A stretch of 61,677 nucleotides of DNA from CAYUMU01 sp964445985. Lineage in GTDB: Bacteria; Planctomycetota; Planctomycetia; Pirellulales; S012-138. The stretch spans positions 1 through 61,677 of the forward strand of contig CAYUMU010000032.1 of the NCBI GenBank assembly GCA_964445985.1, read 5' to 3'. Both the position numbers and the translations under genes were made by a program. Shown one piece after another: positions 31,314-40,078 of this stretch; the stretch's first letter is position 1, and every line of letters starts with the position of its first letter. The notes below the pieces were generated by a model. That model was given only the letters and a program-made list of their open reading frames with translations, did not search any database and had not been told where the DNA came from.

Positions 31314-32387
31314 TTACTTGTGATCCTGCCACGCATGGTCCGCCGGCTTCACGCCTTTGCGGAACGATCCAAAACCATACGCGGTGGGCTCGTACGCGCC
31401 TACCAGGGTAACCTTGCTTTTGGCCGCGATCTTGTCTTCGAGCCCCAAGCACCAGTAGCTGGCGTTCACCAACATGCGGCGCAGGGCCTCGTTCACCAGG
31501 TCGGTGGAAGAGCCCATGGTGGTGGTAAACACCCGCCCATCTTTATAAGTCTTGGTCCAGGCGATCGGCATCATCGGATCGTTCTTGCCGCCGCTCACCG
31601 GCGCGGCGTCGGGCTGCATGCCAAAAAAGGGATCTTCCTTATCAAACTGGGCCGGCTGCCGCAGCACCTGCCCTAGCACCAGCGGTTTGCTATCGCCCGG
31701 CAGTGGGAGTTTAACGGTGTACACATCGGTGGGTCCCCAGATTTCGCCGCTCTTGGTGCCCCGCAAAATAGGGTGATCTTCGGCCCCGGGCGCGAACACG
31801 CCCCGCGTGGCTTCGTGCTTGTGCGAACCATGATGGGCCACCCAGGTTTCGCCCAGCACCTGCTTGCCGAATCCCTGTTTGTAGTCTTCGCCCGGGTTTC
31901 GCCAGTCGTATTTGTGGTAGGCCGATTCCTTGCGAATGTTGAAGGCGTGCGTGGCTGTGCGCATGCCAATCACCGGCTTGCCTGCTTCCACATAATCCAC
32001 AAGGTATTTCATCTGATCGTCGGGCAGGTTGCGAAAGCGGAGCGAAACGATCATCAGGTCGGCGGAATCCAAGGCCTCTAGTCCCGGAATGTTGTTCGTG
32101 GTATTGGGGTCGATGAAGCCCGTTTGGGGATCGACGGCGAACAGCACCGTGCATTTAAAGCCGTGATGCTTGGCGAGAATTTTGCCCAGTTGCGGCAGGG
32201 CTTCTTCCGAACGGTATTCTTCGTCACCCGAGATCAACACCACGTGCTTGCCGGCGCCTGGGCCATCGCCCCCTTCGTAAACCACCCAGGGCACGCCGGT
32301 CTCATCCGCACGGATCACCCCTGCCGAAAAAATCGACGACCAGGCCAAAACCGCCATTGCCACGCTGCCAGTTGCCAACCAACGCAT
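31314..32387 (-). CDS. ThuA-like domain protein, exported
   Basis: The ATG at 32387 has AGGTGA close upstream. The GTG at 32396 is an alternative. The 357-residue product has a signal peptide (about 1-27, MRWLATGSVAMAVLAWSS). A ThuA-like glutamine-amidotransferase-fold domain follows: KHVVLISGDEEYRSEEALPQ near 47-66, ADLMIVSLRFRNLPDDQM, GKPVIGMRTATHAF and HGSHKHEATRG. ThuA family proteins act in disaccharide (trehalose/sucrose) utilisation, and this planctomycete form is common near sulfatases and Gfo/Idh genes. The final part (RVFTTTMGSSTDLVNEALRR) is typical of the family. The substrate is unknown. Confidence 0.88.
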   Translation of the reverse strand: MRWLATGSVAMAVLAWSSIFSAGVIRADETGVPWVVYEGGDGPGAGKHVVLISGDEEYRSEEALPQLGKILAKHHGFKCTVLFAVDPQTGFIDPNTTNNIPGLEALDSADLMIVSLRFRNLPDDQMKYLVDYVEAGKPVIGMRTATHAFNIRKESAYHKYDWRNPGEDYKQGFGKQVLGETWVAHHGSHKHEATRGVFAPGAEDHPILRGTKSGEIWGPTDVYTVKLPLPGDSKPLVLGQVLRQPAQFDKEDPFFGMQPDAAPVSGGKNDPMMPIAWTKTYKDGRVFTTTMGSSTDLVNEALRRMLVNASYWCLGLEDKIAAKSKVTLVGAYEPTAYGFGSFRKGVKPADHAWQDHK

Positions 32388-32681
32388 AAAGTTCACCTGG
32401 GTAGATGCTCATGGAACGGGGGAAGAGGGTCGGTGCCTGGGGGGCAACCCAAACAGACATTCTGTCTGCCGCGGGTCCGCGCTTCAAGCGCGCGCCGGCA
32501 GTTCGCCCCATGTGGAGAGTAGCCGTGAAGCGAAATGTTGCGTTGCTTGCCGCCCATGGTCACAATGGCGCGCCGCCGTGAAGATAATCCGCGGCGGGAA
32601 CCATGGCCTCGTCACTCAGGCTTCCCGCTTGCGAAACCTCTTCAGAACGAACCGTTGCCCCACGCCGCCCGCGAGGCAGAC

Positions 32682-34274
32682 ATGCTCCACTCGAAAGTTG
32701 GCCCTTTGCGTTTCACTCTCTGGGTACTGCTGGCCGCGCTGCCGGCGAGCCCAGCGATTACGGCAACAGCAAACGCCGCGAAGCCCGCTGCTGGTCCAAC
32801 TTCTGGGCGGCCCAATATTCTGTTCATCATGACCGATGACCACGCCTACCACGCCATTGGCGCCTACGGCAGCAAGGTCAATCAAACGCCCAACCTCGAT
32901 CGGCTGGCCAAGGAGGGCATGCGGTTCAATCGCTGCCTGGTCACCAACTCCATTTGTGGGCCGTGCCGGGCCGTGATCCTCACCGGCAAGTACAGCCACG
33001 TCAATGGCTTCATCGACAACGGCAGCCGCTTCGATGGCAGCCAGCAAACCGTGGCCAAGCTGCTGCAAAAAGCCGGCTATCAAACGGCCGTCATCGGCAA
33101 ATGGCATCTCGTTTCCGACCCCACCGGCTTCGACTACTGGAACATCTTGCTGGGGCAAGGACCGTACTACAACCCGCCCATGAAAACGGCCCAGGGCGTT
33201 ACCAGGCACGAAGGCTACACCACCGACATCATCACCGACTTTGCCCTCGACTTCCTTAAAGATCAAAAGGGGGCCGAGAAGCCCTTCTTCTTGATGTATC
33301 ACCACAAGGCGCCGCACCGCAACTGGCAGCCCGGCCCCAAGTATTTGAACAAATACAAAGACGTGACCATCCCCGAACCGAACACGCTGTTCGACGACTA
33401 CGCCGGCCGCGGCACGGCCGCCAAAACGCAAGACATGACCATCGCCAAAACGATGACGCCGGACGATCTCAAGCTCACGCCGCCCGGTAATCTCACGCCC
33501 GAGCAGCGCCAAGCCTGGGACGCCGCCTACGACCAAGAAAACGAGGACTTTCGCCAAGCCAACCTGCAAGGCGACGACCTGGCGCGCTGGAAGTACCAGC
33601 GCTACATGAAAGACTATTTGCGCTGCATCGATAGCGTGGACGAGAACGTGGGCCGCGTGCTCAACTACCTCGACGAAAGCGGCCTGGCCAAGAACACGGT
33701 CGTCATATACACCTCCGACCAGGGCTTCTACCTGGGCGATCACGGCTGGTTCGACAAGCGCTGGATGTACGAAGAAAGCCTCAAGACGCCGCTCATGATC
33801 CGCTATCCCGGCCACATTCAGCCAGGCAGCGTGAACAGCGACATGGTGCTCAATCTCGACTTCGCCGAAACCTTCCTCGACCTGGCCGGCGCGGAAGTTC
33901 CCGCCGACATGCAGGGCCGCAGTATGGCTCCCATCCTCGTCGGCAACACGCCCGACGACTGGCGGAAGAGCATGTACTACCATTACTACGAGTTCCCCGG
34001 CCCCCACAGCGTGCAGCGGCACTACGGCGTGGCAACCGACCGTTACAAGTTGATGTACTTCTACACCATCGACGAATGGGAACTGTACGACCTGGAACAA
34101 GACCCGCAAGAAATGAAAAGCGTCTACGGCGACCCGGCCTACGCCGAGGTCCAGGCCGAACTCAAACAAGAGTTGGCCCGGCTGCGGCAGGAGCTCAAGG
34201 TTCCCGAAGACAATCGCCCCACTCGCCAGAACCCGCGCCCCATGCCCCAGGGCAAGAACAAGCCGGCGGCTTGA
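32682..34274 (+). CDS. Type I sulfatase, exported
   Basis: From ATG 32682 the product has 530 residues, with a signal peptide (about 1-32). The core reads PNILFIMTDDHAYHAIGAYG (metal Asp52 and Asp53) and ICGPCRAVILTGK, with the formylglycine precursor at Cys92. The motif is C-G-P-C-R, so a second cysteine sits at +3 where Ser or Thr is usual. GKWHL, YTSDQGFYLGDHGWFDKRWM and a C-terminal LYDLEQDP complete the family pattern. GFYLGDHGWFDKRWMYEES is typical of heparan- or choline-sulfatase-like groups. The region 32388-32681 upstream, 294 bases, is divergent from ThuA and should hold both promoters. Confidence 0.92.
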   Translation: MLHSKVGPLRFTLWVLLAALPASPAITATANAAKPAAGPTSGRPNILFIMTDDHAYHAIGAYGSKVNQTPNLDRLAKEGMRFNRCLVTNSICGPCRAVILTGKYSHVNGFIDNGSRFDGSQQTVAKLLQKAGYQTAVIGKWHLVSDPTGFDYWNILLGQGPYYNPPMKTAQGVTRHEGYTTDIITDFALDFLKDQKGAEKPFFLMYHHKAPHRNWQPGPKYLNKYKDVTIPEPNTLFDDYAGRGTAAKTQDMTIAKTMTPDDLKLTPPGNLTPEQRQAWDAAYDQENEDFRQANLQGDDLARWKYQRYMKDYLRCIDSVDENVGRVLNYLDESGLAKNTVVIYTSDQGFYLGDHGWFDKRWMYEESLKTPLMIRYPGHIQPGSVNSDMVLNLDFAETFLDLAGAEVPADMQGRSMAPILVGNTPDDWRKSMYYHYYEFPGPHSVQRHYGVATDRYKLMYFYTIDEWELYDLEQDPQEMKSVYGDPAYAEVQAELKQELARLRQELKVPEDNRPTRQNPRPMPQGKNKPAA

Positions 34275-34603
34275 TAGCTGGGCTCGTTATCAAGCTGAAT
34301 TTCCTGGGGTTGAACCTGAGGTAACACGGCCGCCTTCCCTCGTGAAATAAGTTAAGCCACTGACGACATGCCGGGCGCCATGAGCTTGTGATCGCCTACC
34401 ACGGCCGAAGCAGTCAGAAAGTTCTCCAACTGCTCGCGCCGTGGTGGCAATAGTGGGTCGGCGAAGGCGCCATGTCCAGGAAATGGCAGGCATTGCCTTG
34501 TCGAAGGAAACGGCCGTTTTCCGTGGACTCGCACCAACCTTGGTTGCAGAATCGATGGCAGTGCTTTGGGCACCTTGCGAACAACCTACAAACTCAACCG
34601 AGA
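34275..34603. other. Intergenic stretch with possible gene relic
   Basis: These 329 bases have no intact gene. On the minus strand a frame ending at 34352 reads REQLENFLTASAVVGDHKLM then APGMSSVA and stop, a protein-like C-terminus that has no recognisable start or family. It may be the remnant of a lost gene. The promoter of the metallophosphoesterase must lie at the right end. Confidence 0.35.
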
Positions 34604-35524
34604 ATGCCGATGCCGATTCACTTAGCACCCATCTCCCGCCGATCCTTTCTCGCTGGTAGCGGCGCGGCGATCGCGAGTCTCAATCTACCGCGTTTCGGCT
34701 GGTCCGCGGAGGCGACGGAAACAGATCGTTTCGCCCTGCTCTCCGATACGCATATTCCCGATCGCCCCGAAGTTGGGGCTCGCGACGTCAACATGACCGA
34801 CAACTTCCGGCAGGTGATCCGCGAAATATGCGCTTTGGAGAGCAAACCCTTGGGCATTATCGTCAATGGCGACTGTGCCTATCTCAAAGGGCTAGCGGGC
34901 GACTATGCCAACTTTGCGTCCTGCGTCGCCCCCTTCGCTGAGGCCGAGTTGAATCTGCATTTGACGATGGGCAATCACGATAACCGCGCAGAGTTGTATT
35001 CCGCCCTCGCCAGCCAGCGGCCTGCGCATCCGCCGGTAGAATCCAAACACGTGAGCGTGATTGAGTCGGCCCACGTAAATTTGTTTCTGCTGGATTCGCT
35101 GCGGGAAGTCAATGTGGTGACTGGGGAACTGGGACAAGCCCAACGTGCCTGGCTGGCCCGCATGCTCGATGAGCGGAGTGACAAACCGGCGGTTGTGGTG
35201 GCGCACCACAATCCGCAATTCGAACCGCCAGCGGAGGGAGCCCGCTGGAGCGGATTGCAGGACTCCGCCGAGCTCTTTGAACTGCTTAAGGCCAGAAAGC
35301 ACGTCAAGGCGTACGTGTTTGGGCACACACACAACTGGTCGATCAGTAAGCATGACGGCCTCCACTTAATCAACTTGCCGCCGGTCGCCTATGTCTTCGC
35401 GGCAGGGAAGCCCAACGGCTGGGTCCACGCTCACTTTAGCTCCCAAGGCGTGGCGCTGGAGTTGCGGGCGATCGACCCCCAACACCAACAGCATGGGCAA
35501 AGAATAGAACTGGCTTGGAGCTAA
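34604..35524 (+). CDS. Tat-exported metallophosphoesterase
   Basis: From ATG 34604 the product has 306 residues. The twin-arginine signal SRRSFLAGSGAAIASLNLP lies at about 11-29, so it is exported folded. The calcineurin-like core follows with all five blocks: LLSDTHIPD (Asp48, His50), VNGDCAY (Asp90), TMGNHDN (Asn124, His125), VVVAHHNPQ and VFGHTHNWS. Two metal ions would hydrolyse a phosphomonoester or diester such as a nucleotide or phospholipid head group. The longer frame from 34472 lacks a reason to be used. It is followed by a 282-base gap with no clear gene before the DUF1549 gene. Confidence 0.9.
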   Translation: MPMPIHLAPISRRSFLAGSGAAIASLNLPRFGWSAEATETDRFALLSDTHIPDRPEVGARDVNMTDNFRQVIREICALESKPLGIIVNGDCAYLKGLAGDYANFASCVAPFAEAELNLHLTMGNHDNRAELYSALASQRPAHPPVESKHVSVIESAHVNLFLLDSLREVNVVTGELGQAQRAWLARMLDERSDKPAVVVAHHNPQFEPPAEGARWSGLQDSAELFELLKARKHVKAYVFGHTHNWSISKHDGLHLINLPPVAYVFAAGKPNGWVHAHFSSQGVALELRAIDPQHQQHGQRIELAWS

Positions 35525-35716
35525 ACAGCGGGCGACCACGCGATGACACTTTAGCGCGCGCACCTTCCCGACGATGTTCTGTTGGCGGTAGTTTTTGTCG
35601 GCCATGGCCGGCAGAATGTTGGGCCAGGGCCTGGCGCCGGCAGCGTTGGCAAGCCGTTGGCGAAGGAAAACGCTGGGATGTCGGGCGAACCAGTCGCGTC
35701 GGCGGATCAGAAATCT

Positions 35717-35745
35717 TTGATCTAACACGTTCCCCATGCTAACCT
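35717..35745 (+). promoter_or_regulatory. Putative promoter of the second DUF1549 operon
   Basis: TTGATC (35717-35722) and TAACCT (35740-35745) are 17 bases apart. Transcription near 35752 fits a start at ATG 35807 with a leader of about 55 bases. The -10 match is moderate. Confidence 0.35.
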
Positions 35746-35806
35746 GTCTGCCAGGATGGGCGTACGCGCGCCCTCAACTCCTCCGCCCTTCTTCAACGGC
35801 AAGCAA

Positions 35807-38401
35807 ATGGGCAGGCACCGATTACTTCCGGCTGCACTGTTAGCCATCGCTGCCGTTTGCGGTTTCGCACGCGAGGCCGTGGCCGAAGTCACTGAAAGTA
35901 CGGCCAGCGCGCCCGCTGTTCCCTTGTTTAGCCGCCATGTTTCAGCCGTCTTCAGCCGGATGGGTTGCAACGGCGGCGCCTGCCATGGCGCCGTGCAGGG
36001 GAAGAACGGCTTTCGCTTGAGCCTGTTCGCCGCCGATCCCGCTGCCGACTTCGAGCACCTGGCGCGTGACTCGAGAGTGCGGAGGCTCAACTTGTCCTCG
36101 CCCCAGCAAAGCCTGCTGCTAACGAAGGCTGCCGCGGAGATACCTCATGGCGGAGGGCAGGTGCTGGACAAAGGAAGCCCGGAGTACGAAATGCTCCGTC
36201 GCTGGATCGCCGCCGGCGCAGGGCTTGACGACCTGAAAGCCTCGCACATCGCCGCGCTGGAGGTGGAGCCGGACGAGCAGACCGTCTCGCCCGGCAGCGA
36301 TTACCAACTTCGCGTTAAGGCCCGCTTTGCCGACGGCACGAGGGAGGACGTGACCGCGCTGTGTCGCTTCGAGTCGCTGGATGCGGCAGTGGCCACGGTC
36401 GATCAGCACGGCCGCGTGACCGCCCAAGGCGTAGGGGACGCGGCGCTGGTTGTCCGTTATCGGGCCGAGCCAGCGACTGCGCTGGTCATCGTGCCACTGC
36501 CTGCCGGCGCCCCCTTCCCCGATGTGCCCGAGCATAACTTTGTCGACCATCATGTGCTCTCAAAGCTCCGCCGGCTGAACATTCCCCCTGCCCAAACTGC
36601 CGACGACGCCACGTTTCTCCGGCGGGTTTCACTCGATGTGAAAGGCCAGTTGCCAACTCCCACGGAGGTTCGCGAGTTTCTGGCCGATGCCAATCCGCTG
36701 AAGCGCGGGCGAAAGATCGACGAGTTGCTTGCCCACCCCGGCCACGCCGCGCTGTGGACGCTCAAATTCTGCGACCTGCTCAAGGCCAGCCAATTCGGAG
36801 TTTACGCCGACGCCCTGAAACTTGAGGACGACGCCCCTCGTTTCCAGGCCTGGATCCGCGCGCGGCTGGAAGAGGCCATTTCATACGATGAGTTGGCCGC
36901 ACGAATTTTGCTTGCCACTAGCCGCGAGGGGCGCAGCCTCGATGACTGGCAGGAGGAGGTTGTCGCGCTGTTCGAGGATGCCAATGCCCGGCAGGACGAT
37001 GTGCAGCGCTATGCCCGGCGACAGACGCTCGACCTGTATTGGCAGCGGGCGGAGTCGCAGGGTGTCACCGGCGCCCTGCAGGTGGCGCACAGCTTCCTTG
37101 GGTTGCGGCTGGAGTGCGCCCAGTGCCATCGGCACCCGCACGACGTCTGGCGGCAGGACGACCTGTTGAGCCTGGCAAACTTCTTCACCCGCGTTCGCCC
37201 CGTCGGCTTCCAGTCGGCCAACGAGAAGAAATTCCCCGAGGTAGCCGAGCGGTTCACGCGGCTCAACGAGCAGGCCAACGAGTTGGCCGAGGAAGCCAAG
37301 CAGCTGAAACAGCAATTCAAGGACTACGACCGGAAAGTGCGGGAAGCCAAAGCGTCGAAAGACCAGGAACGGATCGTCGCGATCGAAAAAGAGTACGAAG
37401 AAGTCCGCGCCACGGTCAACCGCGCCGAGGCCCGAGCGCGCAACTTGCGGGAAGCGGCTCGGCGGATGATGCAGGCCGAGGTGCGGCACCTGGTTGACGA
37501 TAAGCTGTTCGCTTCCATGACCAGCCCGCTGGGGACACAAACTTCCCAGACGTTCCGCCTGCTGGGGGCGACCGAACCGGTCGAGGTATCAGCCGACGAG
37601 GACCCGCGAGAGAAATTCGTCGCCTGGCTTCGCTCGCCCGAAAATCCTTATTTCGCCCAGGCGTTGGTCAGCCGTGTGTGGACGCATTATTTTGGCCGGG
37701 GAATATTGGAGCCGGCCGATGACCTGTCTCCGCTCAACCCGGCATCGCATCCGGAATTGCTTCACGAATTGAGCCGTGAGTTCATCCGCAACGGCTACAG
37801 CCTACCGTGGCTGCATCGCACGCTGCTGATGAGCCGCACGTACCAACAAGCGAGTGAGCCGAACGGGACCGCCGCGGCCGATCGGCGAAACTTCGCTCGG
37901 TTCTACTATCGCCGCCTGCCGGCCGAGGTGCTGCTGGACGCGATTGACCAGGCGACCGGCACCCGCGAGAACATGGACATGAAGTACCACCGTTGGCCGG
38001 AGGAGATGCGCGCAGTCGAGATGCCCTTCGAGCCGCGGAACGCCTACATCGTGTTCATGCTGCGCCAGTTCGGCCGCCCCCAGCGGGCGTCCAGCGTGCA
38101 GTGCGATTGCGAGCGCGACCCGAACAGTTCGGTGCTGCAAGTGTTGAGCCTGGCAAACCATCCGCGAATCTGGGAGAAGATCGCCAGCCCCGAGGGCCGG
38201 ATCGCACGGATCGTCAGGCAGCACTCCGATCCGACCCAGCGCGTTGAGGAGGTGTTCCTCTCCACGGTGAGCCGCCTGCCGACCGATGAAGAACGCGCCA
38301 CGTGCGTCCAATATCTTGCCGATTCCCCCACCCCGGAAGCCGGGTTGCAGGGGGTGATGTGGAGCCTGCTCAATACCAGGGAGTTCTTGGTTCAGCATTG
38401 A
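35807..38401 (+). CDS. DUF1549/DUF1553 cytochrome-like protein
   Basis: From ATG 35807 (in-frame ATG 35756 is an alternative) the product has 864 residues with a signal peptide (about 1-26, MGRHRLLPAALLAIAAVCG). A CNGGACHG (C-x4-CH) motif lies near 53-60 (SRMGCNGGACHGAVQGKNGF), then an Ig-like Big_2 domain (about 145-225). DUF1549 spans about 250-460 with CAQCHRHPHDVW near 437. A Glu/Lys-rich coiled coil follows (about 490-555), and DUF1553 (about 600-860, NPYFAQALVSRVWTHYFGRG) ends in LLNTREFLVQH. It is 13 bases upstream of its DUF1501 partner. Unlike the other copy it has no LRR domain but does have the coiled coil. Confidence 0.9.
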   Translation: MGRHRLLPAALLAIAAVCGFAREAVAEVTESTASAPAVPLFSRHVSAVFSRMGCNGGACHGAVQGKNGFRLSLFAADPAADFEHLARDSRVRRLNLSSPQQSLLLTKAAAEIPHGGGQVLDKGSPEYEMLRRWIAAGAGLDDLKASHIAALEVEPDEQTVSPGSDYQLRVKARFADGTREDVTALCRFESLDAAVATVDQHGRVTAQGVGDAALVVRYRAEPATALVIVPLPAGAPFPDVPEHNFVDHHVLSKLRRLNIPPAQTADDATFLRRVSLDVKGQLPTPTEVREFLADANPLKRGRKIDELLAHPGHAALWTLKFCDLLKASQFGVYADALKLEDDAPRFQAWIRARLEEAISYDELAARILLATSREGRSLDDWQEEVVALFEDANARQDDVQRYARRQTLDLYWQRAESQGVTGALQVAHSFLGLRLECAQCHRHPHDVWRQDDLLSLANFFTRVRPVGFQSANEKKFPEVAERFTRLNEQANELAEEAKQLKQQFKDYDRKVREAKASKDQERIVAIEKEYEEVRATVNRAEARARNLREAARRMMQAEVRHLVDDKLFASMTSPLGTQTSQTFRLLGATEPVEVSADEDPREKFVAWLRSPENPYFAQALVSRVWTHYFGRGILEPADDLSPLNPASHPELLHELSREFIRNGYSLPWLHRTLLMSRTYQQASEPNGTAAADRRNFARFYYRRLPAEVLLDAIDQATGTRENMDMKYHRWPEEMRAVEMPFEPRNAYIVFMLRQFGRPQRASSVQCDCERDPNSSVLQVLSLANHPRIWEKIASPEGRIARIVRQHSDPTQRVEEVFLSTVSRLPTDEERATCVQYLADSPTPEAGLQGVMWSLLNTREFLVQH

Positions 38402-38414
38402 AAGGAAACCGACC

Positions 38415-39779
38415 ATGTCGCGCTACTGCCCCCAGTTTCGCCGAACCAGTCGCCGTGATTTCCTCCGCATCGGGGGGACTTCGTTGTGCGGTTTGAGCCT
38501 GCTGGAAATGCTCGGCCGCAGCGCCGCAGCGGCGCCCTCGGCAACCGGGGGCGCTTGGGGTAAGGCCAAGCAGGTGATCGTTTGCTGGATGGCGGGCGGA
38601 CCGCCCCATACCGACATGTTCGACATGAAGCCGGACTCGCCAGCCGACTACCGCGGCGAGTTTCGGCCGATCCAGTCGAACGTGCCCGGCCTCGACCTGT
38701 GTGAGTTGATGCCCAAACTGGCGACAATGGCCGACAAGTATACGATCATCCGCTCGGTTACGACGATGAATAATCCGGGCGACCACGCCCAGGCGCCGCT
38801 CTACTGGCTGACCGGCAATCCGCGGCGGACGCGCGGCACCGATCTCTACCCGATGTACGGCAGCGTGCTGTCCAAGTTCAAGCCCGGCCCGGCCGATCTG
38901 CCCACGTTCGCGGTACTCGGCAAGATTGACCACCACATCAACAATGATCCGGCCCAAAGCTTTCTCGGACCAGCTTTCGCGCCATTCATCTTCGATCCGA
39001 CCGACGCCAAAGACTCCATCGCCCGAATGCTCGCGCCGCAGATGGAGATTCCCACCCTGGCCCGCAACATCGAATTGCTCCAGGCGCTCGACAACCGCCT
39101 CCGCGGCCAAGACCGGGTGGACGATCTGATTGCGGGGCTCGACCGACACCAGCAGACGGCGTTCAACCTGCTCCGCTCGCCCAAGCTCCGCCAAGCTCTC
39201 GACCTGTCCCAGGAAGATCCCCAGACAATCGAGCGCTACACGGCCGGCAACCTGGAGAAAACCCGCTATCCCTCTGGCAGCATGAAGCACTTTTTGCTCG
39301 CGCGGCGGCTGGTTGAAGCTGGCGTGCCGATGGTTCATTTCAGTTTAGGGTACTGGGACTGGCACGGAGAGAACTTCGTCGCCGGCCGCCAGCAAATGCC
39401 GATGTTTGATACAGGGCTTTCGGCGCTTTTGGAAGATCTCGACCAGCGTGGCCTGTTGGAAACAACAATCGTGCTTGCTCTGGGCGAGATGGGCCGCAAG
39501 CCCAAGTGCGGCACCAACCAGGGCGCCGGCCGCGACCACTGGGATTACGCCCAGTTCGTGCTGGCGGCCGGCGGCGGCTTCCGCCGCGGCGAGATCGTCG
39601 GCGCCACCGACAAGCTTGGCGAACAGGTAACCGACAAGTTTTACAAAGTCGAAAGCTTCGGCCGCACGCTGTATCACCTGCTGGGCATCGACGCCGAGAC
39701 TCGCATTGAAACCCACAACCAGCGCCCCGTCAGCCTGATCGCCGAAGAAGCGCCGCTGATCCGCGAGGCGATTGTGTGA
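38415..39779 (+). CDS. DUF1501 protein, partner of the DUF1549/1553 gene
   Basis: This 454-residue protein follows the preceding gene by 13 bases, with AAGGAAA as ribosome binding site. A Tat signal (SRRDFLRIGGTSLCGLSLLE, about 12-31) leads into the DUF1501 fold: VIVCWMAGGPPHTDMFDMKP, then GEFRPIQSNVPGLDLCELMP, a WDWHGENF segment, ALGEMGRKPKCGTNQGAGRDHW and a conserved LIAEEAPLIREAIV end. Export in folded form and cooperation with the large cytochrome-like partner are likely from gene order. The biochemical role is unknown. The 299 bases that follow contain no gene. Confidence 0.93.
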   Translation: MSRYCPQFRRTSRRDFLRIGGTSLCGLSLLEMLGRSAAAAPSATGGAWGKAKQVIVCWMAGGPPHTDMFDMKPDSPADYRGEFRPIQSNVPGLDLCELMPKLATMADKYTIIRSVTTMNNPGDHAQAPLYWLTGNPRRTRGTDLYPMYGSVLSKFKPGPADLPTFAVLGKIDHHINNDPAQSFLGPAFAPFIFDPTDAKDSIARMLAPQMEIPTLARNIELLQALDNRLRGQDRVDDLIAGLDRHQQTAFNLLRSPKLRQALDLSQEDPQTIERYTAGNLEKTRYPSGSMKHFLLARRLVEAGVPMVHFSLGYWDWHGENFVAGRQQMPMFDTGLSALLEDLDQRGLLETTIVLALGEMGRKPKCGTNQGAGRDHWDYAQFVLAAGGGFRRGEIVGATDKLGEQVTDKFYKVESFGRTLYHLLGIDAETRIETHNQRPVSLIAEEAPLIREAIV

Positions 39780-40078
39780 GGCGGCCCGTTGGCCACTGGG
39801 CTCTGCTACAAGAAAATTCTCAAAAGATACGCTTGCCCGGGTAATTTCCCCGCGGGGGGAGCTTACGGCGCCTGCCGCACGAGTTACGGATCGCGGATGA
39901 CGCGCTGGTGGTCTTCACGTTGGACAAGCCCGGCCTTCGCTAGGTCCGGCGATCCATGAGTTTGCCAAAGGTCGTACTGTAAACGTCGCAGCAGCGTGAT
40001 GAGTCGGCACAACCGCGTCGCGGCCCTCGCGCGAAGGGCCAGCGTTCAGACGTCAGAAAACATGTTTCGGGGGCGACA

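Noticed and set aside
32616..34169. 517-codon minus-strand frame
   Set aside because: It is antisense to the sulfatase with intact catalytic motifs; the Val/His/Ala-rich translation has no family features.
35366..35737. Minus-strand frame after the metallophosphoesterase, possible transposase fragment
   Set aside because: The phrase RRDWFARHPSVFL is only superficially like a transposase; two thirds of the frame is antisense to the metallophosphoesterase and no inverted repeats are present.
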